A DNA stretch of 64,000 bases from Calliopsis andreniformis (GCF_051401765.1 NW_027480432.1:12914501-12978500), one strand, 5' to 3'. Positions 23,850 through 35,148 are shown, counted from the first letter of the stretch. Notes: a model not told the origin generated them from the sequence alone. A program made the numbers and translations.

Positions 23850-24449
23850 TACGTGACATCACATGTAAGCAAGTTGTATAAAACAGCAATATACCAATGT
23901 TTCAGACATGTAAAACTATTTTAATGTTCAACTTGAATATGTTGTTAATTTTTGTAAGAAATAAATAAATAAATATATACATATATTCTTTTTAAAGAAT
24001 ACAAAATAATATTTTTTATAGGAATATATATAATATATTTTGGAGACTTTAATTTTGCAAAATTTACTTGAATTCAATACTGAGATATTGGTAATATTCT
24101 GTAAAAGGTGTCTAACTAATTATTTTCTTAAAACTTATTTTAGCTTAAACAAGTAATAAAAATATGAACAGTATACAAATGTTTGGAGGAAAATTATTTA
24201 TTTCTAACTGTAGATTATAAAATAAAATAGTTTTTGTTTGCCTGCTGCGTATTTTATTTTTATCATAAACTAAATTGTTGTCTATATATTGTGTTTTTCC
24301 TTGCAACCTTGAACACAGCATGTTTGCACCATATTTAATAATTTATAATGTAAGTTAATGTAAACCTTGTCATGTTATCTTTGCTTCACTCGATTCTTGA
24401 CTTTCCTATACACACGCTATACATTTGCCGCGTCTAGTAGTCATACATA
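23850..24449. other. AT-rich stretch, no gene
   Basis: Nothing recognisable between the hAT target duplication and the next MITE. Confidence 0.4.
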
Positions 24450-25382
24450 CAGGGTGTTTCAGAACAGCACTGGACACATTTAAGGAGTGATTCTAGACAT
24501 CAAAATAAGACGGAAGTCAAGAATAATAATTTCGCGTTTGAAGCTTCGTTTGTTAGTTGTACCGTTTAAAAATCTGGTGGACAGCACTAGAAATGAGCCC
24601 GCGCGGAGGCCTCGAGCAATGGCTGCCCGAACAATAATATCGTACTGACGTAAGGGGGGAGAGAGGTCACTCATCGTCGAACGGCTGATTGGAAATACGA
24701 CACTCGATACGACTATGGGATCTAAAATTCAGTTAAAATAGATGAATTTCATTGAATAACGATAATCTTGTCTATTCGCTCTAATTCATAGGTCAACTTT
24801 AAACACTCACTATGAGATAGAAAAGGTCAATATGTCCACCTTCTTGTAAATTATCTGTTTACTTCACACATCCATACATCACAACACATCCACGTGTTGA
24901 TTGATGTGAAATTTTGTTTATTTAAACAACAAGAAAATATTTCTATCAATTTTTGGTAACACTCACTCAGAGCACCAAAGTCTGCTGCTGATTAATGCGG
25001 TAGGCGTAAACACCGTATGCGATTTAAGTCATATAGGTAGTTTAATATTGTTTATAGAAATCATTAAAATCGGGAATTTGAATGTCAAACATTGAAGAAC
25101 TTTCTTCGTACTGTAGCCTTGTCCAGTGTCAAAATCTCCAATCAGCTAGTCGACGGTAAATGATCTCTCGCCTCCCTTACGTCAGTGTGATATTACTTTT
25201 CGGGTATCCACTGCTCGAGACTTCCAAGCTGGCTCATTTCTGGTGCTTTCCACTAGATTTTTAGACGCTTATAACTAACAAAGGAAGCCTCAGACGTGAA
25301 AACGTTATTCTTGATTTTTGTTCTTATTTTGGTTTCTAGAATCAATTCTTAAACTTATTTCGTGCCATTCACAAACACCCTG
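24450..25382. mobile_element. Foldback MITE with TA target duplication
   Basis: It starts CAGGGTGTTTCAGAACAGC and ends AAACACCCTG, flanked by TA on each side (24448-24449, 25383-25384). Arms of about 240 bp are inverted copies: for example TACTGACGTAAGGGGGGAGA at about 24640 against TCGCCTCCCTTACGTCAGT at about 25168. The loop is about 450 bp. No coding capacity; ends are typical of the Tc1/mariner group. Confidence 0.7.
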
Positions 25383-25385
25383 TAT

Positions 25386-26037
25386 GCTTACTATGCTTAG
25401 CATTTATCTAGAAATATGAACACTTTATATAGATCGTATGCATTTATTTAGGAGTTTATTTTTCACTAGAGATGGTTCACTTCAAGTAAAATATAAGGGT
25501 TACGTAAATGCGAAACGCTTGCATGCGCAAAGTGGGCTTGTGTTTCAGCCTAGCGCCGAATATTTTCGCGGCTGAAGTGCACGCTTCGCCGTTAAAATCA
25601 ACCCTTTTGAAGGGTCCTAAGGGCCTAGGGTAGTCACGTGACTTTACGAGATTTCTTGGTTGGTATTTGCCGTTACAGTTTTCTTTACAGAAATAATATT
25701 ATCCACAGGCATGTGGCTGCCTAATGAATGCGAGATGGAGCCACACTGTGATTTCCCCTCCATTATATACACTACTGCACGAGCCACATGTACGTGAGTT
25801 CGGCGCCTCAGATAGCTTCCAAAAGTCGAGAGAGAAGGCAGATATGACCCCGATTCTCTTCCTCTTGATACGCTGAGATTCAGTTGTTCAAGTTGCTGAC
25901 AAGCAACACGAGCCAGGCACAATTTTTTCAATTGGTTAAATATTTTCTTTTCTCGATTTTTTAAAAGAGGTTTAGAAGTTTAGTTCTGACTCGAGACGTC
26001 AGAACGTCATTCAAATAAATAAATTATGTAAACTATA
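25386..26037. other. Non-coding stretch with repeat fragment
   Basis: CCTAAGGGCCTAGGGTAGTCAC at about 25616 to the GCCGTTACAGTTTT at about 25670 is related to 37700-37765, marking a shared repeat. A 95-codon frame on the - strand (25644-25931) has no recognisable domain. Confidence 0.35.
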
Positions 26038-27426
26038 CAGGATGAGTCACCTAACGTTTGCACCCCAAATATCTTTGTGGTTTTTTTAAAATGCATCAAA
26101 TGTCTCAAGGAGAAAGTTGAATGGTTCAATGGAGCTCATACAATACCGAAATAATTTTGTTTTTTTTTTTGTCATTTTTTTAGAGATATCAAGATCAACT
26201 ACATTTTTTAAATAGAACCCTCTCTATTTAAACACCTACAATGGTAGTCCCTTTTATTAGGAATTGAGTGACTATAATTATTCAAGGTCACGGAGAGAGA
26301 AAATGTGCATATAAAAAAGTGTAAAGGCAAGAATATCACGACTAATGAAGACACTGAAGTAAATGTTTTAGCAGCTATAGCTGTCAGGCGTAAGTCAAAG
26401 TAGCGTAATACGAATTCTGGCCCAATATAAACTTCATCGGTTTCACATATCGCTAGATCAGGAATTACACGGAAGTGATTTTCAAAATCGAATTAATTTT
26501 TGTCAATGGGGATTGCAGAAAAATCGTTAATTTTTTTCTAATGTTTTGTTTACGGCCGAAGCGACATTTAGTAATAATGGCTCAATTAATTTACGGAACG
26601 TCCATTATTGATCTGTTGATAATCTGCACTGGATTCGAAAAATTGATCTCCAAAGACAATGGAGCGTAAATGTATGATGTGGTATTTGGAACGACAAAGT
26701 AATCGAGCCACACTTCATTACTGGAATGATGACAGGAAAAAAATATTCTCAATTTTTGCAAAAGGATCTGCCAATTTGTTGGAAGATGTCTCTTTACAAA
26801 ACTGTCATGATACGTGATACAAACATGACGGCTGTCCTGCTCATTAAGCACGAGTAGCAAGAAAGACGCTGGATTCTAGGTGTTCAAATCGATGAGTCGG
26901 ACGAGGTGGAACTGTTTCATGGCCAGCATGTTCACCTGATTTAAATCCACTGGATTTCTTTTTGTCAGGTCCGTTAAGAAGGACCGTATATATAAATACT
27001 CTAACAACAGCTGAAGATATGCATCACCGTATCATCACAGCATGTGCAAATATCACTTCGGTTATGCTTGTCGCAGTGCAACATTCCTTCAGAGTTCGTT
27101 TACATGTAAACGGCCATCATTTCGAACATTTATAAAACACAGGTATTCCGTTTTCATATTTTAAATCTTATACGTTTTCTTTGTCCGTGTCCTTAAATGA
27201 CCTTGAATAATAATAGTTGCTCAAATTGTAGGAGTTTAAAAAGAGATGGTTCCACTTCAAAAAAAGAGGTGACCTTGATATCCCTTAAAAAAAAGATGAC
27301 AAGAAGCAAAAATCTTGTTGACATTGTGTAAGCTCCATTGAACTATTCAACTTCGTCCTGAAGACATTTGACGTATTTTTAAAAACAACAAAGATATTTG
27401 AGGTGCAAACTTTAGGTAACTTGCCT
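26038..27426 (+). mobile_element. Mariner-like element (inactive)
   Basis: About 1.39 kb bounded by long inverted repeats. The left 100 bp (CAGGATGAGTCACCTAACG, then GTTTGCACC and CAAATATCTTTG) returns inverted at about 27325-27426. Length and ends fit a full-length mariner with TA flanks. The interior holds a decayed transposase gene on the + strand. Confidence 0.75.
26400..27135 (+). pseudogene. Mariner-like transposase pseudogene
   Basis: Pieces in several frames give the late part of a mariner transposase. Around 26820 is YKHDGCPAH, matching the H-D-x-x-P-A-H region around the second catalytic Asp. At 26917-26955 is WPACSPDLNPLDFFLSG, the S-P-D-L-x-P-x-D-F block with the third catalytic residue. 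Near 27085-27130 is a diverged VNGHHFEHL-type tail. Several stops and frame changes occur between them, so the gene is dead. The 64- and 89-codon frames at 26475-26669 and 26591-26860 are not the transposase frame. Confidence 0.7.
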
Positions 27427-27534
27427 TATATATTATTTTATTTTTATGTAAAATTAAATACACATAAACTTAAGAATATTTGGGCTAAGTATTTAAAAAG
27501 ACATCTATTTCACATTTATCACGATAATAATGTA

Positions 27535-27688
27535 ACTATGGTAGAATTAATTTCAACAGGCGGCTCAAGGTCACTCAACCCCTCACGCGCCTTTCTGGTG
27601 GGTTCTCCCACCGCGGCAGTTTCCTCTGTCCCACCAGAAAGGGGCTGAGTGACCCTGAGCCGCCTATTGAAATTAATTCTACCATAGT
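27535..27688. mobile_element. 154-bp palindromic MITE
   Basis: Terminal inverted repeats begin ACTATGGTAGAATTAATTTC; the right arm is its complement with few changes. The palindrome extends inward through GGCGGCTCA, TCACTCA and CCTTTCTGGTGGG. Only about 30 bp in the middle is unpaired. A 38-bp tip of the same family is embedded in a Gypsy-class polymerase gene at 48578-48616. Superfamily and target duplication are unclear. Confidence 0.8.
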
Positions 27689-28013
27689 CTATACTGTAGG
27701 TGTTAAAAGCTTACAATAACTCCGTAAACTTTCATCCGATTTACTTGAAATTTTTGGTATTGGTTGCTAATACTATTCTGTTCATTTGCACGTGCTAAAG
27801 GTCCGCTTAAATGATTTATGTTTTTATTGTTGTAGGAGGGATCCCTGTCTTATGGGTCCCGAGGCGACTGTTTGTGCGGAAATGCGCTACTAATACGATC
27901 CTCAGAGATTTTTCTGAAATTTTGAGGGATAAGACTAGAGATCAGACAATGACATTCTGGAGCATATCTCTATGTGTATTTTTTATGAACAATTAAAATA
28001 AATCTGTATATAT

Positions 28014-28823
28014 TGTGACGTGCTTTTTCGACGTGCACGGTTGCACCGTGGTCGAGCCCGAACGGCCGTGCAAAGTATGCCTACACGATTTTCACGCCTC
28101 GAATTTGGAACGAGCGCAAGGTATCTTTCTGTACCGGCGTGGAAGCGTGCCTTCTTGTTTCTTACCGCGGCCCGGAGTAGCTACTACTGCGGAGAGGGAC
28201 GGGGTATTTTCAGGCGAAGAGTGAGGAACGGTTATGAGATTTCGGATTCTTTCCGGCGTGAACGCCAGTCAGCACTCAGACTTTTTGGTTTAAATAAAAT
28301 TATATATTTAAGCTAGTAACGTACAGAGGCTAGTTCCCATTTTCACAGACGGATTGGCTCGCGAGTCTTGTCGCGGGTAAGGTACTCGTTACTTGCTACG
28401 GCGTGTGCGTTACATTAGTATTTCGAATCGCGACGACAGGGGAAAGTAGGGAAACTCTTACCGCTTGTGGGCTCGTCAGCGTCCAGCACAAGAAGAAGGA
28501 CGAGATCCCTGCTCGATGCAGGATCTCGCTACGCGGCACTTCCCTACTATGCCCCTGATTGACTTGCGTGTATCGGGTAATCTCACGGCCAGTAAGTCGC
28601 GGCGACAGATCGATATCCCACGATGATTGGCAGGAACTCATTCGATGAGCGTTCCGTCACTCTTCTTACGGTAATGATCTCAAGACGTAGAGCCTCTAAA
28701 ACCCGTGGGTTCCTTTCGCCGCCATCTGCTAACGATACGTAAAAATAAATGTTAGCATCGTATTAGGCCACTTCTGCCCCAGGAAAGGTTTGGCTTTGTG
28801 ACGTGCACTGGTGCCACGTCACA
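28014..28823 (+). repeat. Solo LTR candidate
   Basis: The 810-bp unit starts TGTGACGTGC and ends GCCACGTCACA, the TG...CA form of an LTR. It contains AATAAA-like and TATA-like sequence near 28285-28305. Blocks near its right end (TTTGGCTTTGTGACGTGCAC and the CTGCCCCAGGAAAGG just before it) occur inverted at about 45925-45965. A block at 28370-28420 occurs inverted at about 51170-51230. Both lie at the edges of the second Gypsy-class element. I therefore read it as a solo LTR of a related family; the flanks do not give a clean target duplication. Confidence 0.55.
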
Positions 28824-29463
28824 ACATATACTTAGAAATTAAAAATCTCAAGGAAAGCTGTTAGGTAACTATGGATGATTGTTTCTTTGTAACAGATCCT
28901 GTGATCGATACCCAGTATAGAAAAAGAAGTCTTTTGTTTTTAGTTTAATATTCAAATTGTATATATTACCTCATAAATACAACAATTTTTGTATACAAAG
29001 TAGTCATAAATACATGTTTAATAAATATATTTGCGGCCAGTCGCTGCGTTCAATCCACACACATATAAGGAAACAAAGGAAATAGATCATATACATACCG
29101 AAACGTTGCGCGTGTTTCGACGCTGCGTCTAGGACCTAATTATAAAGAAAAAGGCAGTAAAAGTTCAAACGTACCTACCTATGTGTTAAACATGTATTTA
29201 TAAGCAAAAATTTGTATAAAAAAATTACAATATTTGTAAAATACTATTTAAATATTAGTACAGGTATATCGATACAAAATTATGATTAATCCAAATTAAA
29301 TAGAATTAATCCAGTCCTTTTTTTTTAAACACGTCAAAACACTGTTGCATTAATTTTTATCATTTTTCCGACATTTCGTTCTTAATTTAGACCTTTCTCA
29401 AGGAAACAAACTGTAATCTAAAAATTATGTGTCTCAGAACAAGAATTTTAGAAAAATAAGAAT
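28824..29463. other. AT-rich stretch, no gene
   Basis: Nothing recognisable before the Gypsy-class LTR. Confidence 0.4.
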
Positions 29464-30643
29464 TGTAGGATGGGTTGCAGTGACACAAAACAGTTAAACA
29501 AGTGATAATATAATATATTTTTGTCTTTTCAATGGCATGGACCAGCTAAGACTGAACCTCTTGCTTAAACGTGTCGCCCCGGAAAACCCACGCTCTTCAG
29601 TTAACCCCTTGACCTACGATTTTCTTTCGTAATTTTATCACCTTCACTGCCGATCTGAAACGGGAATCTATCTTAAACTGCCAACCACAGAGCACCCATT
29701 AAGCGAACATAGACTCCTCACGCGATAATGTGTGATCGGTTACGTGTAAAATATTCTCATCACGCGTTATCGCGTAATGGGCAGCGAAGATACAGAAAAA
29801 GTGCACGAGTCTGACTCGTTGTTATAGGTCAATGGGTTAATGTGTACTGTACCGGACCACCTCACCATAGGCTTACAATGCCAGGCATTCCCACTACGGC
29901 ATTGCGTTGGATATACTCGCGTACAGTTATAAATGGCCATCTCGAATCTACCTTGATTTCGTGAGGGCGGTGGACAGTAGTCACTTCAAATTATGTCCCC
30001 TGGAACCTCTTTCCAGCTGTTTTTCTAGGTACCCTTGCCATCGGGTAGCTGCTTGCTGAGATGCGTTTGTTGGCACAAATCTGCTCACAGCCGAGCATAA
30101 ACGCGCCTCAGGAGAAGACCATGAATGCCCTCTCACGATATGAACTCTTGCCATCGAGCAATTACACCGAGTCGTGTTACTTGGCACGAAGTTGCTCTAT
30201 TCGGAGCATTAACACGACTCTGAAATGTTCAACCACTGCCCATTTTCGAATCTCATTTTTCAGCCTTATCGTCGCTTTTCTTAACCACAATGCCCCTATT
30301 CTGACCCAGCGGCGTGCTTTATTCTATTACCCCTACTCTATCCGCCGCTTACCACGTCGACATACTTTATTCAGACATCGGTAATACTACAAGAATCATG
30401 GCACTCCAGGCGCAATCGCTGGAGCAACTCAAAGCAATAATAACTACAATAACAATGATGATAATACATGCAAGAGCAATAATAGAATCCAACACAACAC
30501 TAATACGAGCGATATAGATAAAACATCAAGTGCAACCCGCTCTCAGAGCCCCGTGTCGTCAACATATACAAAACGCAGAGTCCTCGGAGCCTCGCTCGAT
30601 CAGCCGTCGACATCTCATGTTTCGTTACTCGTTAACGTTTAGA
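29464..30643 (-). repeat. Gypsy 1 LTR (3' end of element)
   Basis: It matches the right LTR at 29464-29600 and again at about 30566-30643. The middle (29601-30566) has no counterpart in the right LTR; 240 bp of that is a MITE insertion and the remainder was probably deleted from the right LTR at a short AATGTRTAC-like match. No long open frame in it is convincing. Confidence 0.7.
29601..29840. mobile_element. TTAA-flanked MITE (piggyBac-like)
   Basis: The 240-bp unit includes TTAA at both edges, with inverted ends CCCCTTGACCTA and, from the right, CCCATTGACCTA. The TTAA duplication and CCC start are what piggyBac-type transposases leave. It interrupts the LTR directly after CTTCAG, so it inserted after the retrotransposon. 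No coding capacity. Confidence 0.7.
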
Positions 30644-31380
30644 GTTTCGGCTGTCCTGACCTCATGACCGTCCTCGGTCATAAATAATTAACTTAGACGT
30701 AAATTTATTATATGTCGTAGTTCTTTCCATACCAATAATAAGCTTAACCTACATCATACCAGGACTCACATACATAACACAATATCCAAATTACATTAAC
30801 ATATCAAACTCATATTCATATAATCGTAACATCAAACAGATTTTAAAATATAGAATACACACATATAAACATACGAGTATAAAATTTAACATACAGTATC
30901 ACCATTTTCATGCGCCCCAATCCATGGTTTCATCTGATCTGGACCTACTGCCGTCGGAAACGGTGTACGCGTTAATTGAAAACCCTCTACATCTCAAACT
31001 ACATAGCGATCGTATTCTAATACTTTGGTTATTTCGTACGGTCCTTTAAATTTGGGAATATGTTTTTTATTAACACCAGGTGTTACATCATGATTCCGAA
31101 TCATAACATAATCGCCTGATTTGTACGAAGTACTTGCTTTATGTCGTCAATTATAAATTTCTTCGTTTTTTCCCTGGCTTTGTTTATTAATTTCGCACGC
31201 AATCAATCTAATTTCCAATAAATTTGGATTCTCCTCAGAATAAGAGTCAAGAACAATTCGCAATCTATCATTAACGTGGCCCAATTGGTTTATTTCAAAA
31301 AGTAGCATACTAGGGGTAGTCCCAGTAGATTTACACGTAGTATTATTTAACGCATATTGTACTTGTCTTAAAATACGGTA

Positions 31381-31690
31381 TTAATTCTTTGGAGCTTCAC
31401 ACAATTTGGCCAGCATCGGTGTAAGCATCCGATTATTCCTTTCCACCTGACCATTAGCTCTAAGTGTTCCTACAGCTATTAGTGTATGTGAAATAAATTC
31501 GTCTTCTAAAAATTGTTTAAATGCATGCAATGTAAATGAGGTTCCTCGATCACTAATAATTCTTCGTGGCTTACTATAATTACGAAAATAGTCTCGAAGG
31601 TGTTTTATAACTTCTTCCGACTTTGTAGACTTACATTGGTACAGTTTAATGAACTTTGTAAATGCATCGATTACCGATAGAATAACTTCT
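31381..31690 (-). pseudogene. Gypsy 1 integrase catalytic core
   Basis: An open - strand frame without a usable start codon runs from about 31690 to a stop at 31381. It shows I-D-A-F-T-K-F, then I-S-D-R-G-T-S-F with the second catalytic Asp, then A-N-G-Q-V-E-R-N-N with the catalytic Glu. This is the DDE core of a retroviral-type integrase. It is out of frame with the zinc-binding part just upstream (31671-31949), so a deletion or frameshift lies near 31690. The chromodomain or C-terminal part is not recognisable. Confidence 0.75.
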
Positions 31691-31949
31691 CTTGGAATGG
31701 TAACTTCTCCTTTGGTTTACTATGTAAATAACCCTCCTTACGCCCTTCAATAGACGAAAATTCAATACACCTAAGACAATTTTTAATATACGTCTTAACT
31801 TTACTTCTAATCTCTGGAAACCAGTAAATTCGATTGATTGACTCTACTACTTTTTCAATTCCAACATGACCTAAATCATCATGACATGACCTAATAACAT
31901 TCATTTCCAAGCATTCTGGTACATAAAACAATAGCTTATTCATTTTCAC
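31671..31949 (-). pseudogene. Gypsy 1 integrase zinc-binding domain
   Basis: The frame shows H-x4-H (HDDLGH) followed by C-x2-C (CLRC) about 30 residues later with YWFPEIR between, the HHCC domain at the N-terminus of Gypsy integrases. The last residues run into a wrong frame before the catalytic core. Confidence 0.75.
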
Positions 31950-32334
31950 TTTTCTATGAACTAGACCATCTCTTAGTTCAAAAAATTTGTCCTCAGATGT
32001 TTCTAATCTTTGTCAAATCTCGAGAATCTTTTGATCTTGGTTTTGTTTTATAAATAACACCTATTCGAAAGTGTTAGCTGCTAGTACTTATATTATAATT
32101 TTCTAAAAATAATGTCCAACGATAAATTCGTGGATTAACTGTTTGTTTACTAAGGGTAAGACGAAAACTATCACAATCTGTAATTATTTTAAAATGAATT
32201 CCAAATAAATAAATGTGAAATCTATTAATTGCATAGATGACAGACAAACATTCAAGTTCGAAAATATGTTATTTCGATTCCTGAACCGTTGTACTTTTAC
32301 TAAAATAAAATATCGGACGCAACAAACCATCTGG

Positions 32335-32625
32335 TTATTTCTGTAACAATATCGTCCCAAATTTGCTAGCACTTGCATCACAACGAAGCTCGGTTTTAAG
32401 ACGAGGATCGAAAATTGCTAAAACTGGTTCAGCTGCTAAACATTTCTTCAAACTTTCGAATGCTTCATTCTCTTCAGGACCAAAACGAAATACTACATCT
32501 TTCTCTACCAATTCATATAAAGGTTTTGCGATAATAGAAAAATTTTTAATAATCCTACGAAAATAGCTAGCTAACGAGACGAAACGATTTATTTCTTTCG
32601 TATTTCGTGGAGTAGGATAGTTCAA
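32335..32625 (-). pseudogene. Gypsy 1 RT thumb / RNase H start
   Basis: It begins with the connection segment (NRFVSLASYFRRIIKNFS, then AKPLYELV) and reaches LRCDASASKFGTILLQ, the first strand of RNase H with its catalytic Asp. The frame ends there; the rest of RNase H on the - strand to about 32050 is broken by stops. Confidence 0.75.
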
Positions 32626-32652
32626 AACCGACTCTATATTTTTTTTACTGGG

Positions 32653-32853
32653 TCAGATTCCCTTCTCGTCTACCAAAAATCCTAAATATACGATTTTTGT
32701 GTTCAAAAAGGAACACTTATCCCACCGAAACTGTAACTTATATAAATTTGCTAATTGGAGAACTTCACGTAAAATTTGTAGATGTTCTTCTATAGTAGAA
32801 GTCGCTACTAAAATGTCGTCTATGTATAATAAAATTTTATTTTTCCTAATCAA
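32653..32853 (-). pseudogene. Gypsy 1 reverse transcriptase palm (YIDD)
   Basis: The fragment holds the polymerase active-site box LLYIDDILVAT, followed by HLQILREVLQLA and YLGFLVDEKGI, as usual in Ty3/Gypsy polymerases. The expected upstream segment (32854-33000) is in other frames. Confidence 0.8.
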
Positions 32854-33002
32854 AGTTTTAAAAATATCACTGATGTACCGTTAGAAAACACGGACTGAAT
32901 TTGTTAAACCAACTAGCATCCTAGTATATTCTAACTGCCCTAATAAAGGTGTCACGAAAGATGTGTATTAATAGAATGTTCAGCCATTTTTACATGATGA
33001 AA

Positions 33003-33680
33003 TCAATTTCGTAGATCTAATTTTGAAAAATACTTTTCATCTCGTAACTCATCAAGCTGATCGTCTATCACGAGTGTAGGAAAATTCTCTCGAAAAGTAA
33101 TTTTATTTAACTCTCTAAAATCTACGCATAGCTTAATTTCGCCAGTCTTCTGGCGTACTAACACAATCGGACTTGCAAAAGGAGAGTTGCTTGATTGAAT
33201 TATCCCTTTTTCTAATAAATCATCTAATATTACCCTAAGTTTCTCTTTATCGCCGAACGCTAGTCTTCGCGGCCGAAAACTAATTGGATTTTCCGTCTTA
33301 AGTTTTATTTCTATTTCTATTTCAGTAGGCATTTCGAAAACATTATTATCTATGCTGTATTCTTCTCCAACTAATTCTTGGATTTGTTGTGCTATTTCTG
33401 GAAAGTCTGGATTAATATTCAACTTATCATTAACAGTATTAGATTCTACATATTCTATCTGCAAAATTTGTTTCTCGAAACTTATATTGGCTAAATCTTG
33501 TGAAACTTCTTCGATTTGGAATTTAGAACCCATCGTAATCTTTATGTTTCGATTTAAAATAAAATCGCGACTTAATATTGCTGCATAAGACATTGTCTTA
33601 TCCGGAACTACTAAAAATTCTATTTTAACATCGACGTCATCCACATTGGCTTGTGTAACAAAGTATGTTTTTACAATCAA
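33003..33680 (-). pseudogene. Gypsy 1 protease C-terminus and RT N-terminus
   Basis: The 225-codon frame starts in the C-terminal part of the aspartic protease region (FLVVPDKTMSYAAILSRDFI). It passes a linker and enters reverse transcriptase: LLEKGIIQSSNSPFASPIVL, then CVDFRELNK, then KYFSKLDLR, in which the D begins the first catalytic motif. The protease D-T/S-G triad lies upstream and is not in frame. The frame stops within the palm. Confidence 0.8.
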
Positions 33681-33705
33681 CGGAGAACCATTTAATCCTT
33701 TAAGA

Positions 33706-34059
33706 TTATAATGTTCTGAAGAGGCAATCCTTCATCTGATATCCTGGTATGTTGCAATTGTAACACCGTAGTTCCTTTCGGCGCGGAGCTGAGTTTCCTG
33801 GGTAATCAGAATATGCCTGACTCAATGACCTCCTATTGTCTCGCTCTTGTACCTTGACAGATTCTCGCTGCCCTTTAGGATCCAGAAGACTCAACTTTGA
33901 AAACGCTTTCAAGATTTGACTTGGGGTTTCAAAACAGTGCATTCGTGCTTGATTCCTTAATTCCGTATTAGGCACACCGTGTATAATGAGGTCGATTAAT
34001 TCCTCTTCATCTGCACACACATTTTCTGCCAATGTCAATTTCTCATGGTAATAATCCAT
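33706..34059 (-). pseudogene. Gypsy 1 Gag C-terminal part with zinc knuckle
   Basis: The N-terminal part resembles Gag capsid (LTLAENVCADEEELIDLIIHG). Near the end is CYNCNIPGYQMKDC, the C-x2-C-x4-H-x4-C zinc knuckle in which the usual His is Tyr. This would weaken or abolish zinc binding. It is separated from the upstream Gag frame by about 140 bp in other frames. Confidence 0.7.
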
Positions 34060-34200
34060 GAAGGATTCACCTTTCTGCCATGTACGTATCTCTAGTCGTC
34101 TCTTTCGTGCTAATTTATTGGATCGATTATCGAATAAACGACATAAGTCTTCAAATATTTCTGCAACCGAAAGGGTGATGTTGCTGGACTTCGCGGGGAA

Positions 34201-34752
34201 CTAATTCAATCCTTTTCCACGTAGACGTTGATGGATAATCAATTTCATTGAATTCTCATCCAATCCATATGTTTGTTTTAATAATTCGGCCTGTAACTTC
34301 CAGTGAAAAAAATCCTCCCCTTCGCCAGCAAACTCGTTTAACATATCTACGATGGTTCTAATGTTGACACCTAATACAGATGAATCATTCGCATCGGACC
34401 TTGGTAACGAAGCAACCTCGCGTTCGCGATACGCTAGTCTTAATTCTCCCTCTAAAAGTTCTTTTTCCCGCTGTAATAATTCAAATTCTCGTTTACTGCC
34501 AACTTGTTTCTCTCCAACTAGTGATCTCACTGTTTCATTTCCCACCGGCGTCTCATCTTCATTCGCCTCATCCTGCTGATTTAGTTCGTCCACCAACTGA
34601 GCAATATTTTCCTCGACTTCCGGGTCAGTAGACATCAACCGAGCAATTAATTCGCTTTTGCTTCCATTAATTGCGAGTTTCCTTGTGCGTAATAGCGCTT
34701 TTAATTCAACGATGGTGGAATCGTGCATGGTGCGTTTACCTCCGCCTGCCAT
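34201..34752 (-). pseudogene. Gypsy 1 Gag N-terminal part with SAP motif
   Basis: Starts at an ATG 145 bp inside the 5' LTR. Residues about 12-40 (IVELKALLRTRKLAINGSKS, then ELIARL) form a SAP motif, a two-helix DNA-binding module best known in chromatin proteins. An acidic segment and a probable coiled coil (REFELLQREKELLEGEL) follow, then a capsid-like segment. SAP at the front of a Gypsy Gag may help target chromatin; that is inference. The frame ends by a stop before the capsid is complete, so the gene is damaged, although this part is clean for 183 codons. Confidence 0.75.
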
Positions 34753-34896
34753 TATCTAAGTTAAACTAGCACAAAACTTCACAAATGAGTCTTAGTACAA
34801 CTGTTCTGTCCACCGTCCACAGTCTTGTTTTAACCATTATTCAATCACCAACACCCTTCCTGACAAAGTTCCATAAGACGCCACAATTCTGAAAGC

Positions 34897-35114
34897 TGTA
34901 GAATGGGTTGCAGTGACACAAAACAGTTAAACAAGTGATAATATAATATATTTTTGTATTTCCAATGTCGTGGACCAGCTAAGACTGAACCTCTCGCTCG
35001 AACGTGTCGCCCCGGAAAACCCACTCTCTTCAGTCAATGTATACAAAACGCAGCTCCTCGGAGCTTCGCCCGATCAGCCGTCATCACATGTTTCGTTATT
35101 CGTTGACGCTTACA
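34897..35114 (-). repeat. Gypsy 1 LTR (5' end of element)
   Basis: Matches both ends of the longer left LTR; about 218 bp, and it lacks the middle part. It ends near CGCTTACA. Confidence 0.7.
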
Positions 35115-35148
35115 GAACACACATGAAAAAAACAACAACAATGTGAAT

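Larger units (their letters stand above)
29464..35114 (-). mobile_element. Gypsy-class LTR retrotransposon 1 (decayed)
   Basis: Two related terminal segments, 29464 to about 30643 and 34897-35114, start TGTAGRATGGGTTGCAGTG in direct orientation. Between them, on the - strand, is the order Gag (SAP motif, zinc knuckle), protease region, reverse transcriptase, RNase H, integrase, which is the Ty3/Gypsy order. The coding part is broken by many frameshifts and stops, so it is an old, inactive copy. The left terminal repeat is about 960 bp longer than the right, and contains a MITE. Confidence 0.85.

Noticed and set aside
25644..25931. 95-codon frame on the - strand
   Set aside because: No recognisable domain; lies in repeat-related sequence and is not supported by any context.
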